Assembly: GCA_963691705.1 (NCBI GenBank)
Contig: OY829543.1
Span: 44,152,855 to 44,216,854 of the forward strand
DNA length: 64,000 nt
Source: Viola odorata
Lineage: Eukaryota; Streptophyta; Magnoliopsida; Malpighiales; Violaceae
Reading direction: 5' to 3'
The translations under genes were made by a program, and so were the position numbers. The notes under the pieces were generated by a model that ran no database searches, had not been told where the DNA came from, and saw nothing but the letters and a program-made list of their open reading frames with translations. Positions 11,820-23,450 of the stretch are shown piece after piece; the stretch's first letter is position 1, and the number at the start of each line of letters is the position of its first letter.

Positions 11820-12600
11820 TCAACTGTTTAATTTTTCGTACTATCAACTGTTTAATTTTTCGTACTATCAACTATTTAATATTCGCACTTTAATTTTCTG
11901 CAATTTACTTTCGGCAATTTAAATTCAATTATTCATTTTACCGCCTACATGGTCGGTCGCATTTTAATTCTCGTAAATATCAACTGCTTTAATTTTTCGC
12001 AAGCTGCTGGAAATTCTTCCGCAACATCAATTGTTTTATTTTCTGCAAATATCAGTTGTTTTATTTTCGGCAAATATCAATTGTTTTATTTTCTGCAAAT
12101 ATCAATTTTTTTTATTTTCGGCAAATATCAATTGTTTTATTTTCTGCAAATATCAATTGTTTATTATCTGCAAATATCAATTTTTAATTCTCGCAAATAT
12201 CAACTGCTTTAATTTTTCGCAACCTGCTGGAAATTCTTCCGCAATTTATCAACAATTTTATTTCTGCAATATAAACTGTTTTAATTTCTGCAAATCATCA
12301 ACTGTCTCAATTCCCTGTAAATCGTTAACTGCATTTAATTTTTCTGCACTTATCAAAACAACATTAAACTTTCGTACTCGTTAAATCCATCATTTCTTGC
12401 ATGCAATCAACTCAGCATTTAATTTTTGTTTGCGTTAAATCCATCATTTCTCGCATGCAATCAACTCAGCATTTAATTCTCATATGCATTAAATCCATCA
12501 TTTCTCGCATGCAATCAACTCAGCATTTAATTCTCGTATGCGTTAAATCCATCATTTCTCGCATGCAATCAACTGTCATTTAAATTCTTGCATTCATAAA
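11820..12600 (+). repeat. AT-rich tandem array inside LTR A
   Basis: Units of about 24-28 bp built on AAATATCAACTGTTTAATTT give way at 12382-12575 to four copies of a 54-bp unit (CATCATTTCTCGCATGCAAT plus CAACTCAGCATTTAATTC). LTR B (14340-14880) and LTR C (41820-42350) hold the same array with different unit numbers. Open frames here (for example 12031-12384) are repeat artefacts. Confidence 0.75.
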
Positions 12601-13483
12601 ATTGTTTATTTATTTCTCGAGCTATCGCTAACACTCTTATTTTGTAGGTTTTAATTTCAAGCTTCGCTCGAAAGTACGCCTTTCGTTCCCTTTTATTTAT
12701 TCAACGCTTTTCGTAAATATCAATCGTACGCATGATATATAGAACTGCTAGAATTAAAATCAACCCACATGAACAACGTGTTTAAAGATTTGCTTAAAAT
12801 GCCATGCTCATATGATTTTAAATTCTCCCTTATATTGACTGCATGTACATGGGGACTTTCAATCCCACATCAGTTTATCATTTCAAAAAACCTTTCATTT
12901 AATCTGTACTCTGCTAAGCTATCCATGATAGAATCACGTAGTAATTAATTTAATCATGCATTGGCCCGATGATGACATACAGGGTGCTCATTCAGTCTTA
13001 CGGTAAATTCAGTCCCATCACGTTACGGTCAGGAATAATCAATCGATCTTGATAAACGGTAACCCCGTTCGAAAGATTTTTTAATTATTCCTGAACGGTC
13101 ACAATCATAGAAAAGACTAAAGTGACGATTCCTCTGAGGGCCTCCTTTTTCAAAACGCATTTTATCAAACACCTTTTTAACACCTCTCTCATCAACCGAT
13201 AATCGTGTTCAGATGTGACTCGGGTGCCTAACACCTTCCCGAGACCATAATACGACCCCGAACCTTTGTCTGGGGTCCAGACCCCTTTTTTGTGCCTTTA
13301 GTTTTTTATTTATTATATTTTCTATGCCATGACGATTAAGGTTCCCTAAACCTAGCAACCAAATTAGGGTGGCGACTTCATTGCATGCTGCTAGGCGTCC
13401 CTTTTACGCTGAGCATCTGAAGGTCTCAAATTTCGTTGCACACTCGCGAATTATTTTTTCGTAATTTTCGTGGGGTGCAAAAA

Positions 13484-15772
13484 CCATCATCACCTAGCCT
13501 TGCCAGTGCAACGATGTAGCTCCACCAGCGCACGAGCTGCCCCTCCACGCGCAGCGCCGCACCTCAACCTCCCTCGTCGAATAGCCTATAAATACGAGGC
13601 GCTCTCCTTCAGTTTTCAACACGAATTCACCAAGAGCTACCTTGCTCCTTCTCCCTCTTAACCGACTACTCATTTAGAGCGTTAGTTGCCACAGTTTCAA
13701 GCTTTGTTGGTACACCTTTTTTTCTTGCTTTTTTTCCGGCCATTTTCGGTTTTAATTTTTAGGATGACGTTTTGACCAAATAAATTGCTTGTTTTTATGC
13801 CATTAAATCCTACATATGCGATAGATTAAATACATGTTTTTAGTTTGCTTAATTGTTAGGTAAATTTTGCGAATTAATTATTTTTCGTTAATTACCATTT
13901 TCGTCGCTTTTTTGAAATTAAATTTGGTACGATTTAAACTGAGAGTCGAGGTTCATACGGTCGGGAAGCCGTCGAGGAGACGAGCATCTCGGTATGAAGA
14001 TTTTTTGGTTTCGACCATGGGTGGCCGGACCTTGGTCGCCGGCGCTACACAAGGAAGAGGATGATGAATAGTATGGGCTTGGTTGGCGGGAGAGAAGAAA
14101 GAAAGGTGATGAGCTTGGCCCATCATCATTTTTTTTAATTTCCTTGGGCCAGGAACTATTCCTGGCCCATTCTTTTAATTTCCAAGCTGGGCCCCACTGC
14201 CCTAGGCCGAGGCCCGTATTTTTTTTCGTCGATTTCTTTTTCGTGTCATAATTATTCGTGTGTCGTTTTGTTATAAATATTTATTTATTCGACTAATTGT
14301 TTATTTATTTATATGCATGACTAGTTAATTTTATTTTCGTAAACTGCTTTATTTTCCATAAATCATGAACTGTTTAATTTTTACAAAATATCAACTGTTT
14401 AAATTTCCGCAATTTAAAATTCAGTCATTTAATTTACCGCCTATATGGTCGGTCGCACTTTAAATTTCTGCAAATCATCAACTGCTTAATTTTCTGCAAA
14501 TCATCAACTGCTTAATTTTCTGCAAATCATCAACTGTTTAATTTTTCTGCAAATCATCAACTACTTAAATTTTCTACAAATCATCAAATCTTTAATTTTT
14601 CGCAATTATCATCATTTAAATTTTTGTATGCATCAAATCTTCATTTAAATTTCTCGCACTTATCAACTGTCATCATTTAAATTTCTCGCACTCGGCGAAT
14701 CATCATTTAAATTATCGTATGCGTCAAATTATCATTTAAATTTTTCTGCACTTATCAAATCATTATTTAAATTTTCGTATGCGTCAAATCACCATTTAAA
14801 TTTTCGTACACGTCAAAATCATTATTTAATTTTTTGTATATATCAACTGTTTACTTAAATTCTCGCATGCATAAACTAGTCATTTATTTTTCAAGCTATC
14901 ACTAACACTCTCATTTTGTAGGTAAAAATTAAGCTTCGCTCGAAAGTACGCCTTTCTTTCCCTTTTATTTATTCAATGCTTTCCGTAAATATTAATCGTA
15001 TGCATGATATATAGAATTGCTAGAATTAAAATCAATCCATATGAACAACTTGATTAAAGACTTGCTTAAAATGCCATGTTCATTTGATTTTAAATTCCGC
15101 TTATATTGACTTCATGTATTTGGTGGCTTCGATCCCACATCGGCTCATCATTTTCAAAATACTTTTCATGCAAATCTGTACTTTGTTAGCTATCCATGAC
15201 AGAATCACGTAGTAATCAGATTTGATCATGCATGGCCCGGTGATGAAAAAGAGGGCGCTCATTCAGTCTTACGAAAAATTCAGTCCCATCACGCTACGGT
15301 CAGGAATAATCGATTGGTCTTGAAAATGGTAACTCCATCCGAAAAGATTTTTAAAACGATAACCTTGTCCAACGATTGATTATTCCCGAATAGTCTGTAC
15401 GGAAAAGACTAAGGTGACGATTCCTTTGAGGACCCCCTTTTAAAACACATTTTTATCAAACATCTTTTAAACACCTCTCTTGTCAACCGGTAACCATTTT
15501 CGGATGTGACTCGGGTGCCTAACAGCTTCCCGAGTCCATAATACGACCCCGAACCTTTGTTCTTGGGTTTAGACCCTCTTTTTTTGCGCCTTTAGTTTTT
15601 TATTTTTTTATATTTTTTTTATGCCATGACGATTAGGTTCCCTAAACCTAGAGACAAAAATTAGGGTGGCGACTTCATTGCATGTTGCGAGGCGTCCTTT
15701 TACGCCGAGCATCGTAAGGTCTCAAATTCGTCGTATACTCGCGAATTTTTATTATTTTCGGGGAGCGCGACA
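13484..15772 (+). repeat. LTR B: 5' LTR of E2, left third missing
   Basis: It begins abruptly at CCATCATCACCTAGCC, which in LTR C is about 1.15 kb inside the LTR (near 35768). It ends GGGAGCGCGACA, directly before the primer-binding site. It keeps TATAAATA (13587-13594), the AT-rich array (14340-14880) and the hairpin at 15508-15536. It is much closer to LTR C than to LTR A. Confidence 0.88.
13587..13594 (+). promoter_or_regulatory. TATA box of LTR B
   Basis: TATAAATA, equivalent to 11111 in LTR A and 35836 in LTR C. It survives the LTR truncation, which begins about 100 bp upstream. Confidence 0.6.
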
Positions 15773-15775
15773 GTT

Positions 15776-15793
15776 TGGCGACTTCACTGGGAC
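15776..15793 (+). promoter_or_regulatory. E2 primer-binding site
   Basis: TGGCGACTTCACTGGGAC starts three bases after the LTR end; TGG would pair with the CCA end of a tRNA. E3 has the near-identical TGGCGACTTCACTAGGGA at 47498. Ogre elements are known to use tRNA-Arg; I could not check the match to a tRNA here. Confidence 0.7.
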
Positions 15794-16315
15794 TCTGGGC
15801 CGGAGCCGATTTTATTTTTTTAGGTGTTTATTTGTTTATTTACCCGCTTTGATAAATTACTGATTTGTTTATTTATTCGCTTTGATATCAATCGTCATAT
15901 GCATTTCATAGCGCCCTACACCCCGGGGACAATTACCAAATTAGGAGGGTAGTAGTGATGCGCTAGGACACATGTCCTGGGTAGTGTTCACCAATCCCAA
16001 CTCGGATGAACCCCTAAAGATAGTCGAAAGGTTGCCTGATTCCGCAAGGAATCGGTTGACACTAGACAACACTTTAGGGACCTTTTGATGGTATCATTCG
16101 GGAACCGTTGAAGCCAGTTAGAAAAGTCGGAATCAGAGCCCCAGCACATACATCATGATCATATCTGCTTTGTCGTGGCTCTATTTATCTTGTTACTATG
16201 ATTTCCATTTTTTGTAATTTTTCTTTTATACGAACTGTAAATTTCTTGCACGTATAGGTTACTTCGCACTTAAAATTTTATTTCTGTCCCACAGGACCCA
16301 TTTTGCTCTTTCGAA
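15794..16315 (+). other. E2 leader between primer site and ORF1
   Basis: About 520 bp, not coding. Parts match the E3 leader (GGGTAGTGTTCACCAA, CGGGAACC...CCAGTTAGAA). Just before the ORF1 start, TTTCTGTCCCACAG (ending 16294) looks like a splice acceptor; no donor was pinned down. Confidence 0.5.
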
Positions 16316-17800
16316 ATGTCGGCACCTACACTACTTTCACTTGATACTTTCGTGGGACAAAGTTTCGACGATCAGGCCACAAGGGGAGACATGTTAGAAC
16401 TCGGTTTCACCCCTGATATCACCACTAAGGTCAAAGTAGAGGTCACAGATTTCGACTTAACTAGGATTCGAAAGTTAAGAAATGAGTTAACTCAGGATGA
16501 GGAGACACAGTTTGAATGTAGTTACGGAAAGCTGCTAACCTTGGTTGATGTAAAGACTGATTGGGGTTGCATCCGAGCAGCCCTAAAATTCTAGGATCCC
16601 TATTATTGTTACTTCTCTTTTGACAGAGGGATAAACTTGACTCCTACGCTAGAGGAATATTCCGCTCTGATGTGCTTCGCATCTCCTATATCGGCCATAT
16701 ACTAGAACGTTCGACTCGACTCCTCTAGTGTCAAAATAAGGCTTGATAAGTTGTTAGGAATCACTACTCGTGTCAGAGAAGGGGACTAATTCTAGTGTTG
16801 GTCAGATATTGAAGCACGATTTCATTTGTCTAACCGGGAAAAACGCTTAAGGGTTCTGGCTTTCGCAATCGTAGGATTTGTCCTTTTCCCTAAGATGAAG
16901 AACACCATCAATTTTACAGCAGCCAATGTCTTTTACGAGATGAAGGCAAACGCCATCAATCCTACAACAACCATCTTGGCCGAGACTTTTTGCTCTCTGG
17001 ACTCTTGTCGAAGGAAAGGGAAAGGAAGACTTACCTGTTGCACCCAATTGTTAACAGTATGATTAGTCAGCCACTTCAAACAGACACCAGATCAGTCCGT
17101 ATTCTTTGCAAGCTACATAAAATCATGCCCTTTAATCAGAGTTATCAATGCAACGACCACAGATAAATGGAAAATGGAAAATAAAAATGTCTGGGTCGAC
17201 AGATTCATAAACCTCTCGGGCGAAGACTTTAGTTGGCACGCCAAATGGCTGCAGGCCTTCGATCTCATCGTCTGCTGCGGACCCTTACCTTTGGTTCCTT
17301 TGATCGGAGCATGGGGGTGCGTTCACTATTGTTCCGCCCTCGTCCTCAGATAGTTTTGCATCATGCAAGAAATCCCCGTGACATTCGCTCAAGTAGTGGA
17401 ACAGATGCGAGGAACGCAAGAAAAACGGGATCAGATGGCAGAGAAAAGGGATGATTCTGTAGCCCATCAATGTTACCTAGAAGTCTAGATGAATGAGTTA
17501 GAAAGGCGTAGTAAGGACACTATCTGCATGCAAGCGGCAAAACAGAAAGTGGCCCTCAATGACTTTAAGGAACGTTTGAACAACAAAATCCGCAGGAAAG
17601 AAGCATCAAATGCCATAATTGAAGACAGAAATTCGGTGATAAGGATCTTGACTACTCGCGCAGACTTGGGAGACAGGAAGAGCCAGGCACTGCAAAGCTG
17701 GATTACCGCTTTAGAGGCCGAGATAGACATGCAAAAAAGGGAGATGGCCTCGATGGAATACCTTTGGCAGGAGCAAGAGGATCCCGACTTCCAGGGTTGA
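16316..17800 (+). pseudogene. E2 ORF1 (Ogre-specific protein of unknown function), seven nonsense codons
   Basis: One frame of 495 codons from ATG at 16316 to TGA at 17798, with no frameshift. The middle holds the Ogre ORF1 signature: FSFDRGINLTPTLEEYS near 16625, then a long conserved block ending in PLVPLIGAWGCVHY near 17290-17330. The last 130 residues are charged and probably coiled coil (RDDSVAHQCYLEV, MNELERRSKD). In-frame stops are at 16592, 16703, 16787, 16793, 17060, 17351 and 17486; several plainly replace Trp or Gln (KF*DPYY, LLTV*LVSH, LEV*MNE). ORF1 distinguishes Ogre from other Tat elements and its function is not known. E3 lacks it. Confidence 0.8.
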
Positions 17801-18467
17801 CACCTTCATAGGAAGACTCGAATGTCGGCAACCCTTTCCTTTTTTCATATAACTATGTTCCCTGATTTCATCTATTTAGCCATTTTTGATGAATTTAGGT
17901 AGTTGGCAAGTTTACCATATTTTGTAAACCCCTTTAATAAAGTCGTACTCTTTCGTATATTTATTAAAGCGCTTCTACTTTCTATATCATTTGTCCATCC
18001 AATACAACTCAAAAGACCATCGCAAAAAGAAAAGAGAAAATCCCTCCGGAATAAACACAATCGTTTCACCAAAATTTCAAAATTTTTTTTTCCAAATACT
18101 CAAAACATCCGAATATTGCTCACCCATGGTCATGTCCTCCTTGCTCATCACAAACTCTAAATTCATAATATGGATATTCATCCCTCTCCTTGGATGGATT
18201 CACCGGGCATCAGGCCTTGCATCGTTTGAAAGCATAGTGTAAAAAGAGATCTTTCTAGCATGGCGGCATTGGTTGCCCCTGCTGATTTTGTTTTCGCTGA
18301 TAGCATTCCAGATTGCTTCATGGCGTTTGGAATGAATAGCAACTTCCTTCATATCTTATCAATAACCGGGATGTCTCGCCTCTCCAGCCACCCTGAAAGT
18401 ATCAAGTGAAAGTATAGCCGGAAAAGCGAATGAGCAACGTGGAGGCCTCGGGATTGCATATCATCAC
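17801..18467 (+). other. E2 spacer between ORF1 and gag
   Basis: AT-rich and without a credible gene. The last eight bases, ATCATCAC, are the left target duplication of hAT-1. The spacer resumes at 20512 and ends in a pyrimidine-rich stretch with TTTTTTCAG (to 20547) about 60 bp before the gag ATG. Confidence 0.5.
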
Positions 18468-20503
18468 TAGGGGTGTCAAAACGGGACTGGGGGCCAGACC
18501 CGGCCAGTCCTGAGGTTTTCGGGTCGGGACCAGACCCGGTCCCGGAAAAAACGGGACCAGAAATTGGTCCCGGTCCCGGTCCCGGCCCGTGTAAGAACCC
18601 GGGTCTGGGGTCCAGACCCGGGAAAACTAGACCCGGGAAAAAATTCGTTTTTTTTTAAAATTAAAATTTTACATACAATAATATATTCTACACTTTGGTT
18701 TCCCACCCCTACTAAAAACAGAAGCAGAAGCATATTCAAAGCACAAAAAATAGAAGGAGTTGCACCAAAATATTAAGGATAATTCTTTTCATATAAATGC
18801 TTGATAATAGGCACTTTCTTGCACCCAAATCCTAAGGATAATTTTGTTCATATAAATGCATGTAAATAGGCACACACAAACATCTATGTCAATTGATCTA
18901 CCTCCGTCCCAACAATAACAAAAATAGCAATAAGTTGATCCAAATCAAGACAGGAACAAAGAGCCAAGCTCATCAATAAGTCTTAATCAACAATAACAAC
19001 AAAGATCCAAGCTCATCAATAAGTCTTAATCAACAATAACAAAAACAGCAATAAGATATAACCATAGTTCAATAATTAGTCATCAAAGCTCCACACAAAG
19101 ATCTCAAAAAAAACAGCAATAAGATATAACCATAGTTCAATAATTAGTCATCAAAGCTCCACACAAAGATCTCTAAAAAAGTTAGACAATGGATACCAAA
19201 TCAAGCCACAGAGAACTCTCAATTCTCTCTAATGTCTCCAGTATTAATGTAAGAATAGCAAGGAAACGTTCTGCAGTAACCAAGCACCTCATAATAAGGC
19301 AGCGAATATCTGGACATCCCACTTATAAAACTACCTCAAATTATTACATCTTCCAACAAAAACAAAAGTCGGCAAATATGACCAAGTCAAAGCCATAAAA
19401 CCCCAGAGGCTCATTCTCATTCTCATTCATCCAACCCACTAGCTAGAAAGAAATAAAAAAGGAATAACAACATCAAGACACAATGACCATGAAAAAAAAT
19501 CCACAAAAGCTCACCACTATAAACACATAGAAACCCAAAAGAACAGAAACTTCCTTTCTTGCCCTTATGTCAAACAGATTAGATTAGATTAGATCAGATC
19601 ATCAGGATTCAGACAGCCACTTGAAGACCAATTTCTGTTAAAAACTCCCATGACATGGCAGACTTTTACCAGACTTTAAACAGGTCCCCCAACATAGTAC
19701 CTTCCACAAATTCTCTTCCCTAAAAAAGGGGACAGAAGTTGCCAAAATGACATAATCCCTCTCACCCACAACAACAACAAGATTCCCTCTCACTCCCTCA
19801 CCTACCATCCCAAAACTCATTCCAAATTCACCAAACACATATCAAGATCTCAAATTCATGCATCATATCACAGGATCCCACGCGTGCAAATCCCGTACGG
19901 AAGAAAAAGCTCATCAAAGTTTGAGTCTTTAGCGGAGACCAAAACCATTAATATAAACAATCACCAAAGATCCCAACTTTAACAACAAAACAATCACCAA
20001 AGCAACAAATATTCAAATGGGTATTCATAAAATGAACAAATTTACCTAAATTCTCCACCTCGTACTTGGTCTTGCTCACTGACTTCACTTTTCTCTGCTT
20101 CTCAGATGAGAAATCAATCACTGGACCTGCCGACGATATAGGCTTCGGGTGGAAGGCTGCGCTGCCGGCGACTGCGTGGTGGGAGGCTAAGAACGATGAG
20201 ATGAGAGGGTTAGAGTGTGTGCGGCAGCCTGCGACGGCGTGGCGGAAGCAGAACGATGAGATGAGAGGCTGAGGGTGTGTGCGGCTTGTGAGAAAGATGA
20301 GATGAGAAAGAGATGCGATTGAGAATAGGGAAAAGGGTTTTTTTTTAATTTAGCCGGGTCCAGACCCGGCAGACCCGAACTTTTTCGGGTCGGGACCAGA
20401 CCCGGTCCCGACCTTATACGGGACCAAAAATTGGTCCCAGACCCGACCCGAGACCCCGGGTCCGGGACGGGTCTACGAGACTGGTCCCATATTGACACCC
20501 TTA
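18468..20503. mobile_element. hAT-1: non-autonomous hAT transposon in E2
   Basis: The ends are TAGGGGTGTCA (18468) and TGACACCCTTA (to 20503), 11-bp inverted repeats with one mismatch. It is flanked by perfect 8-bp duplications ATCATCAC (18460-18467 and 20504-20511), the hAT target size. Both ends carry dense GGGTC/GACCC motifs over about 150 bp that make long complementary subterminal regions. No transposase is present. Inside are two direct duplications (18955-19030, and 19049-19112 with 19110-19172) and a GATTA microsatellite near 19578. Confidence 0.88.
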
Positions 20504-22099
20504 ATCATCACCTATATTTACTCCTTTTTCTTTATTTCTTTTTTCAGGTCCACGATAGCTCCTCGAAAGCAAGCTACTCTGCACAGGCTCCCCGTAACTA
20601 GACTTCAAAAATGAAAATGACTGAACAGGCTAAGGCCGATGAAGTACTAACAGCCAGAATCGCAGAGTTAGAGGAACAAGTTAAGATTACTACAAAAAGG
20701 GCAACCAGGGCCGAAAAGGAGAGAGATGAAGCTACCGCAGAATTCCCACCGGGTTTTTATCCCACTCAAACAGCAGGACCTCCCTCTTCGCTTGTCGTCG
20801 CTGGACCTTCAGTACCCCAGCCACTTTCTGGTCCCGGGGGGCAATGGAAATGGATTAATCCCTTCACTGTGCCCACCCCTACAAACCCTATGGTTAACAC
20901 GGGTGAAGAAATCGCCACATCGCTTCAACGCCTTTCGATCAACCCTGTTGTGGACTCCGGTAAAAGTCAGGCCCACATAGAAGCCTCGTATCTCCCTCCA
21001 CTTCCAAGTCATTTTACTCCAAGCACAGTTCCCGGACCTGTGGGAATTCAGCCTCATGCTTCCTACCCAGTACAACCTCAGTTCTCATCGGAACCTCTAC
21101 TACCCTTCGGTTCTAACCCCATTATGGCCGAGAAACTGAAAAGTGACAGACTGAATCTGCTCGAAGAAAGACTCAGAGCGATCGAAGGGGCTGATCCGTT
21201 TGACCCTACTGGACCCGCCGATATGTGCATGGTCCCCGGGATCGTTATACCACCGAAGTACAAGATCTCCGACTTTGAAAAGTATACTGGGGTCGAGTGC
21301 CCAAAGACCACCTTAGAGCATATTGCAATAAGATGGCAGAGATGATCCACAACGAGCCATTGTTGATTCATCTGTTTCGAGAAAGCTTAGCCAAACACGC
21401 CCTAACTTGGTATATGGGTCTAGACAGAGCCAGGATCAGGACGTGGAGAGACATGTCCAATGCCTTCTTCAAACAATACAAATTCAACATGGAGATAGCT
21501 CCCGACCGCGCCGACCTGTAAGATTTGGAAAAGAAAATTGGCGAGTCCGTGAAAACCTATGCTTAGAGATGGAGAGAGTTGGCTTCCAGAATCTCTCATC
21601 CTTTAAGTGACAAGGAACTCTTGTCAATTTTTGTGCACACCTTTAAAGCTCCCTACTACACCTACCTGATCTCGAATCCGTCAAACAGTTTCTCCACATG
21701 GTCCTAATTACCGAAAGAGTCGAGCAAGGGATTAAGTCCGGACGAATCATAACTTCGGCACCAGAGTCTGCACCAAAGAAAGCGCCCGTCGTGAAAAGAG
21801 ATGTTGGATTTGTCGCTCCCCAAGCTAATCACAGGCAATCATTTCCACCACCTCCGGCTTATCTATCGCCACCGCCCTATCACCCGCTACCGCTATATCA
21901 ACCCACCTTCTTCCCGTTTGCCTCACCACCCGTTGCTAATATCGCACCTCAAAATCCTACACCATCTCTACATTTCCCACCACCTCCAGCACAAACATTA
22001 GAACCCATGAAACCTAAGCCATATAACCCACCAAAGGACCAAAACACGTCAAACAATCGGTGGAACCAAGAGCCATTGCCTCATCTTCCTCTTCCCGCG

Positions 22100-22638
22100 G
22101 GAGAAATCTACAAACATCTCTTGGCAGCCGGACAGATAGTACCAGTTCCAGCTTAGCCCCAATTGCCTCCTTACCCGAAATGGTATGATCTCAACGCAAG
22201 ATACGAATACCACGTTGGAGCCCCGAGTCACACTCTGGAAAACTGCTTCGCCTTCAAAGCAAAAGTTCATCACTTGATCAAAAGTAGATGGGTCTCTTTC
22301 GAAGGGTTAGCTAAAGGACCCAACACATCCACCAACCCTTTCCCTAATCATTCTCAAGGAAATGGAGGGGTAAACGTCATCTCAGTAGGAGAAAGCGACG
22401 ACCCTCCTTCTTTGGTATCAAGTTGGCCACAAGAACAACTTTTCCTAGCCTTAGCTCGAGGAGGGTATATACCATATTCGAAAAGCAATCCAAGTCATTG
22501 TGTATACTGCAAGGGAAACAACGGTCATGAGATCTAAGACTGTGAGTTATTTGCAGGAATGGTGAGACAACTCTTGGGTTTCGGAGTAATACAAACCCAG
22601 AAAGCGACCCACAGGGAAGGATCCATTAATGCCATCGG
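22100..22638 (+). repeat. E2 gag nucleocapsid module 1
   Basis: It begins GEIYKHLLAAGQIVPVP and contains YEYHVGAPSHTLENC (first Cys replaced by Tyr), then CVYCKGNNGHEI*DC (CX2CX5HX4C), and ends GSINAIGG. The whole layout repeats in module 2 at low protein identity, so the duplication is old. E3 has only the first half of this module. Confidence 0.72.
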
Positions 22639-22927
22639 AGGTGAATTTCCTATCCCGCATTTGCATAACTCCAAAGGAACCCCACCCCCACTCCAAATCA
22701 TCCAAAAGAAAAGGTCGACCTCGTCATACAAACGGTTCTCCACCCGCCGCGATGAGGGAGACCGTGAGATTGACACCATGGGCTAGCATTCCGGGAAATT
22801 TGACTATCTTGTCAGGTATTCTGCACCACCCTCCCACTCTATTACAGTGTCATTGCCATCCTCTTGGGAAACCCCAGATTCTGAATCGTACCCTTCACCG
22901 ACGTAGTCACCCTCCCCGTTTCGTTTG

Positions 22928-23450
22928 AAGGAAATCTACGCAAGTCTCCTAGCAGACGGGCAGATTACGCCATCCCTGCTCTCACCTCAACCAACTCCTT
23001 ATCCTAGTTGGTATGATCCAAAGGTTAGCTATGAATATCACGTCGGAGCCCGAGGACACTCTCTGGAAGACTGTTTTGTCTTTAGAGAAAAGGTTGATCA
23101 TTTGACCAAACGCGGACGAATCTCTTCCAAAGGTCTAGCAAAAGGTCCTGACGTGGCAACCAGTCCTCTGCCGCACCATAATCCAGGGGTGAATGACATT
23201 TTTTACCGAGGAAATCGACGATTCTCTCCCTTCAGTGAGGGAAGCGCCCAAAGAACTTTTCTTTGCGTTGGCTAAAAGCGGACACCTGCCATACCCAGAG
23301 AATAATCAGGCCCTTTGCCTATTCTGCCAAGGGGAAAGCAAGCACAAAATCTAGGATTGCAGACTTTTTTGGTAGAAAGTCAAGCAACTTACAGCATTCG
23401 GGATCATTCAGACCGAAGGGAAAACCAGAGGAGCAATCAACGCCATCGAG
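22928..23450 (+). repeat. E2 gag nucleocapsid module 2
   Basis: It begins KEIYASLLADGQITPS and contains YEYHVGARGHSLEDC, then CLFCQGESKHKI*DC, and ends GAINAIED. It corresponds to bases 16-540 of E1. It is joined in frame to module 1 by a linker of about 95 codons (22639-22927) carrying two stops. A +1 insertion near 23205 shifts the frame inside it. Confidence 0.75.

Larger units (their letters stand above)
1..13477 (+). mobile_element. Ogre/Tat-type Ty3-gypsy retrotransposon copy 1 (E1), 5' part outside window
   Basis: The order is gag end, protease, short intron, RT, RNase H, second RNase H, integrase, long 3' UTR, polypurine tract, 3.3-kb LTR. The intron between protease and RT, the second RNase H-like domain before integrase and the absence of a chromodomain are known marks of the Tat/Ogre lineage. 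The coding part aligns along its length with E2 downstream, with few indels but many substitutions, so the two are one family. Six in-frame stops make E1 non-functional. The 5' LTR, ORF1 and most of gag lie outside the window. The right end lacks the last four LTR bases and abuts a truncated LTR of E2. Confidence 0.93.
10165..13477 (+). repeat. LTR A: 3' LTR of E1, nearly complete
   Basis: It starts TATTGATACCCGAATTTTG right after the polypurine tract (E2's LTR starts TGTTGATACCCG, so the terminal TG has become TA). It ends in GGGGTGC, four bases short of the family end GGGGTGCGACA. At about 3.31 kb it matches the 3.32 kb of the reassembled E2 3' LTR. Inside are a TATA box, an AT-rich tandem array (11820-12600) and a GACTCGGG/CCCGAG hairpin at 13217-13245. 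Confidence 0.85.

Noticed and set aside
13470..15772. Tandem LTR explained as a normal LTR-internal-LTR-internal-LTR array
   Set aside because: That would leave one middle LTR; here a nearly complete LTR and a truncated, more divergent LTR stand side by side.
18473..18776. Gly/Pro-rich open frames at the left end of hAT-1
   Set aside because: Produced by GGGTC/CCCGG subterminal repeats.
20187..20498. 103-codon minus-strand frame in hAT-1
   Set aside because: Covers the subterminal repeat region, low complexity; no transposase likeness.
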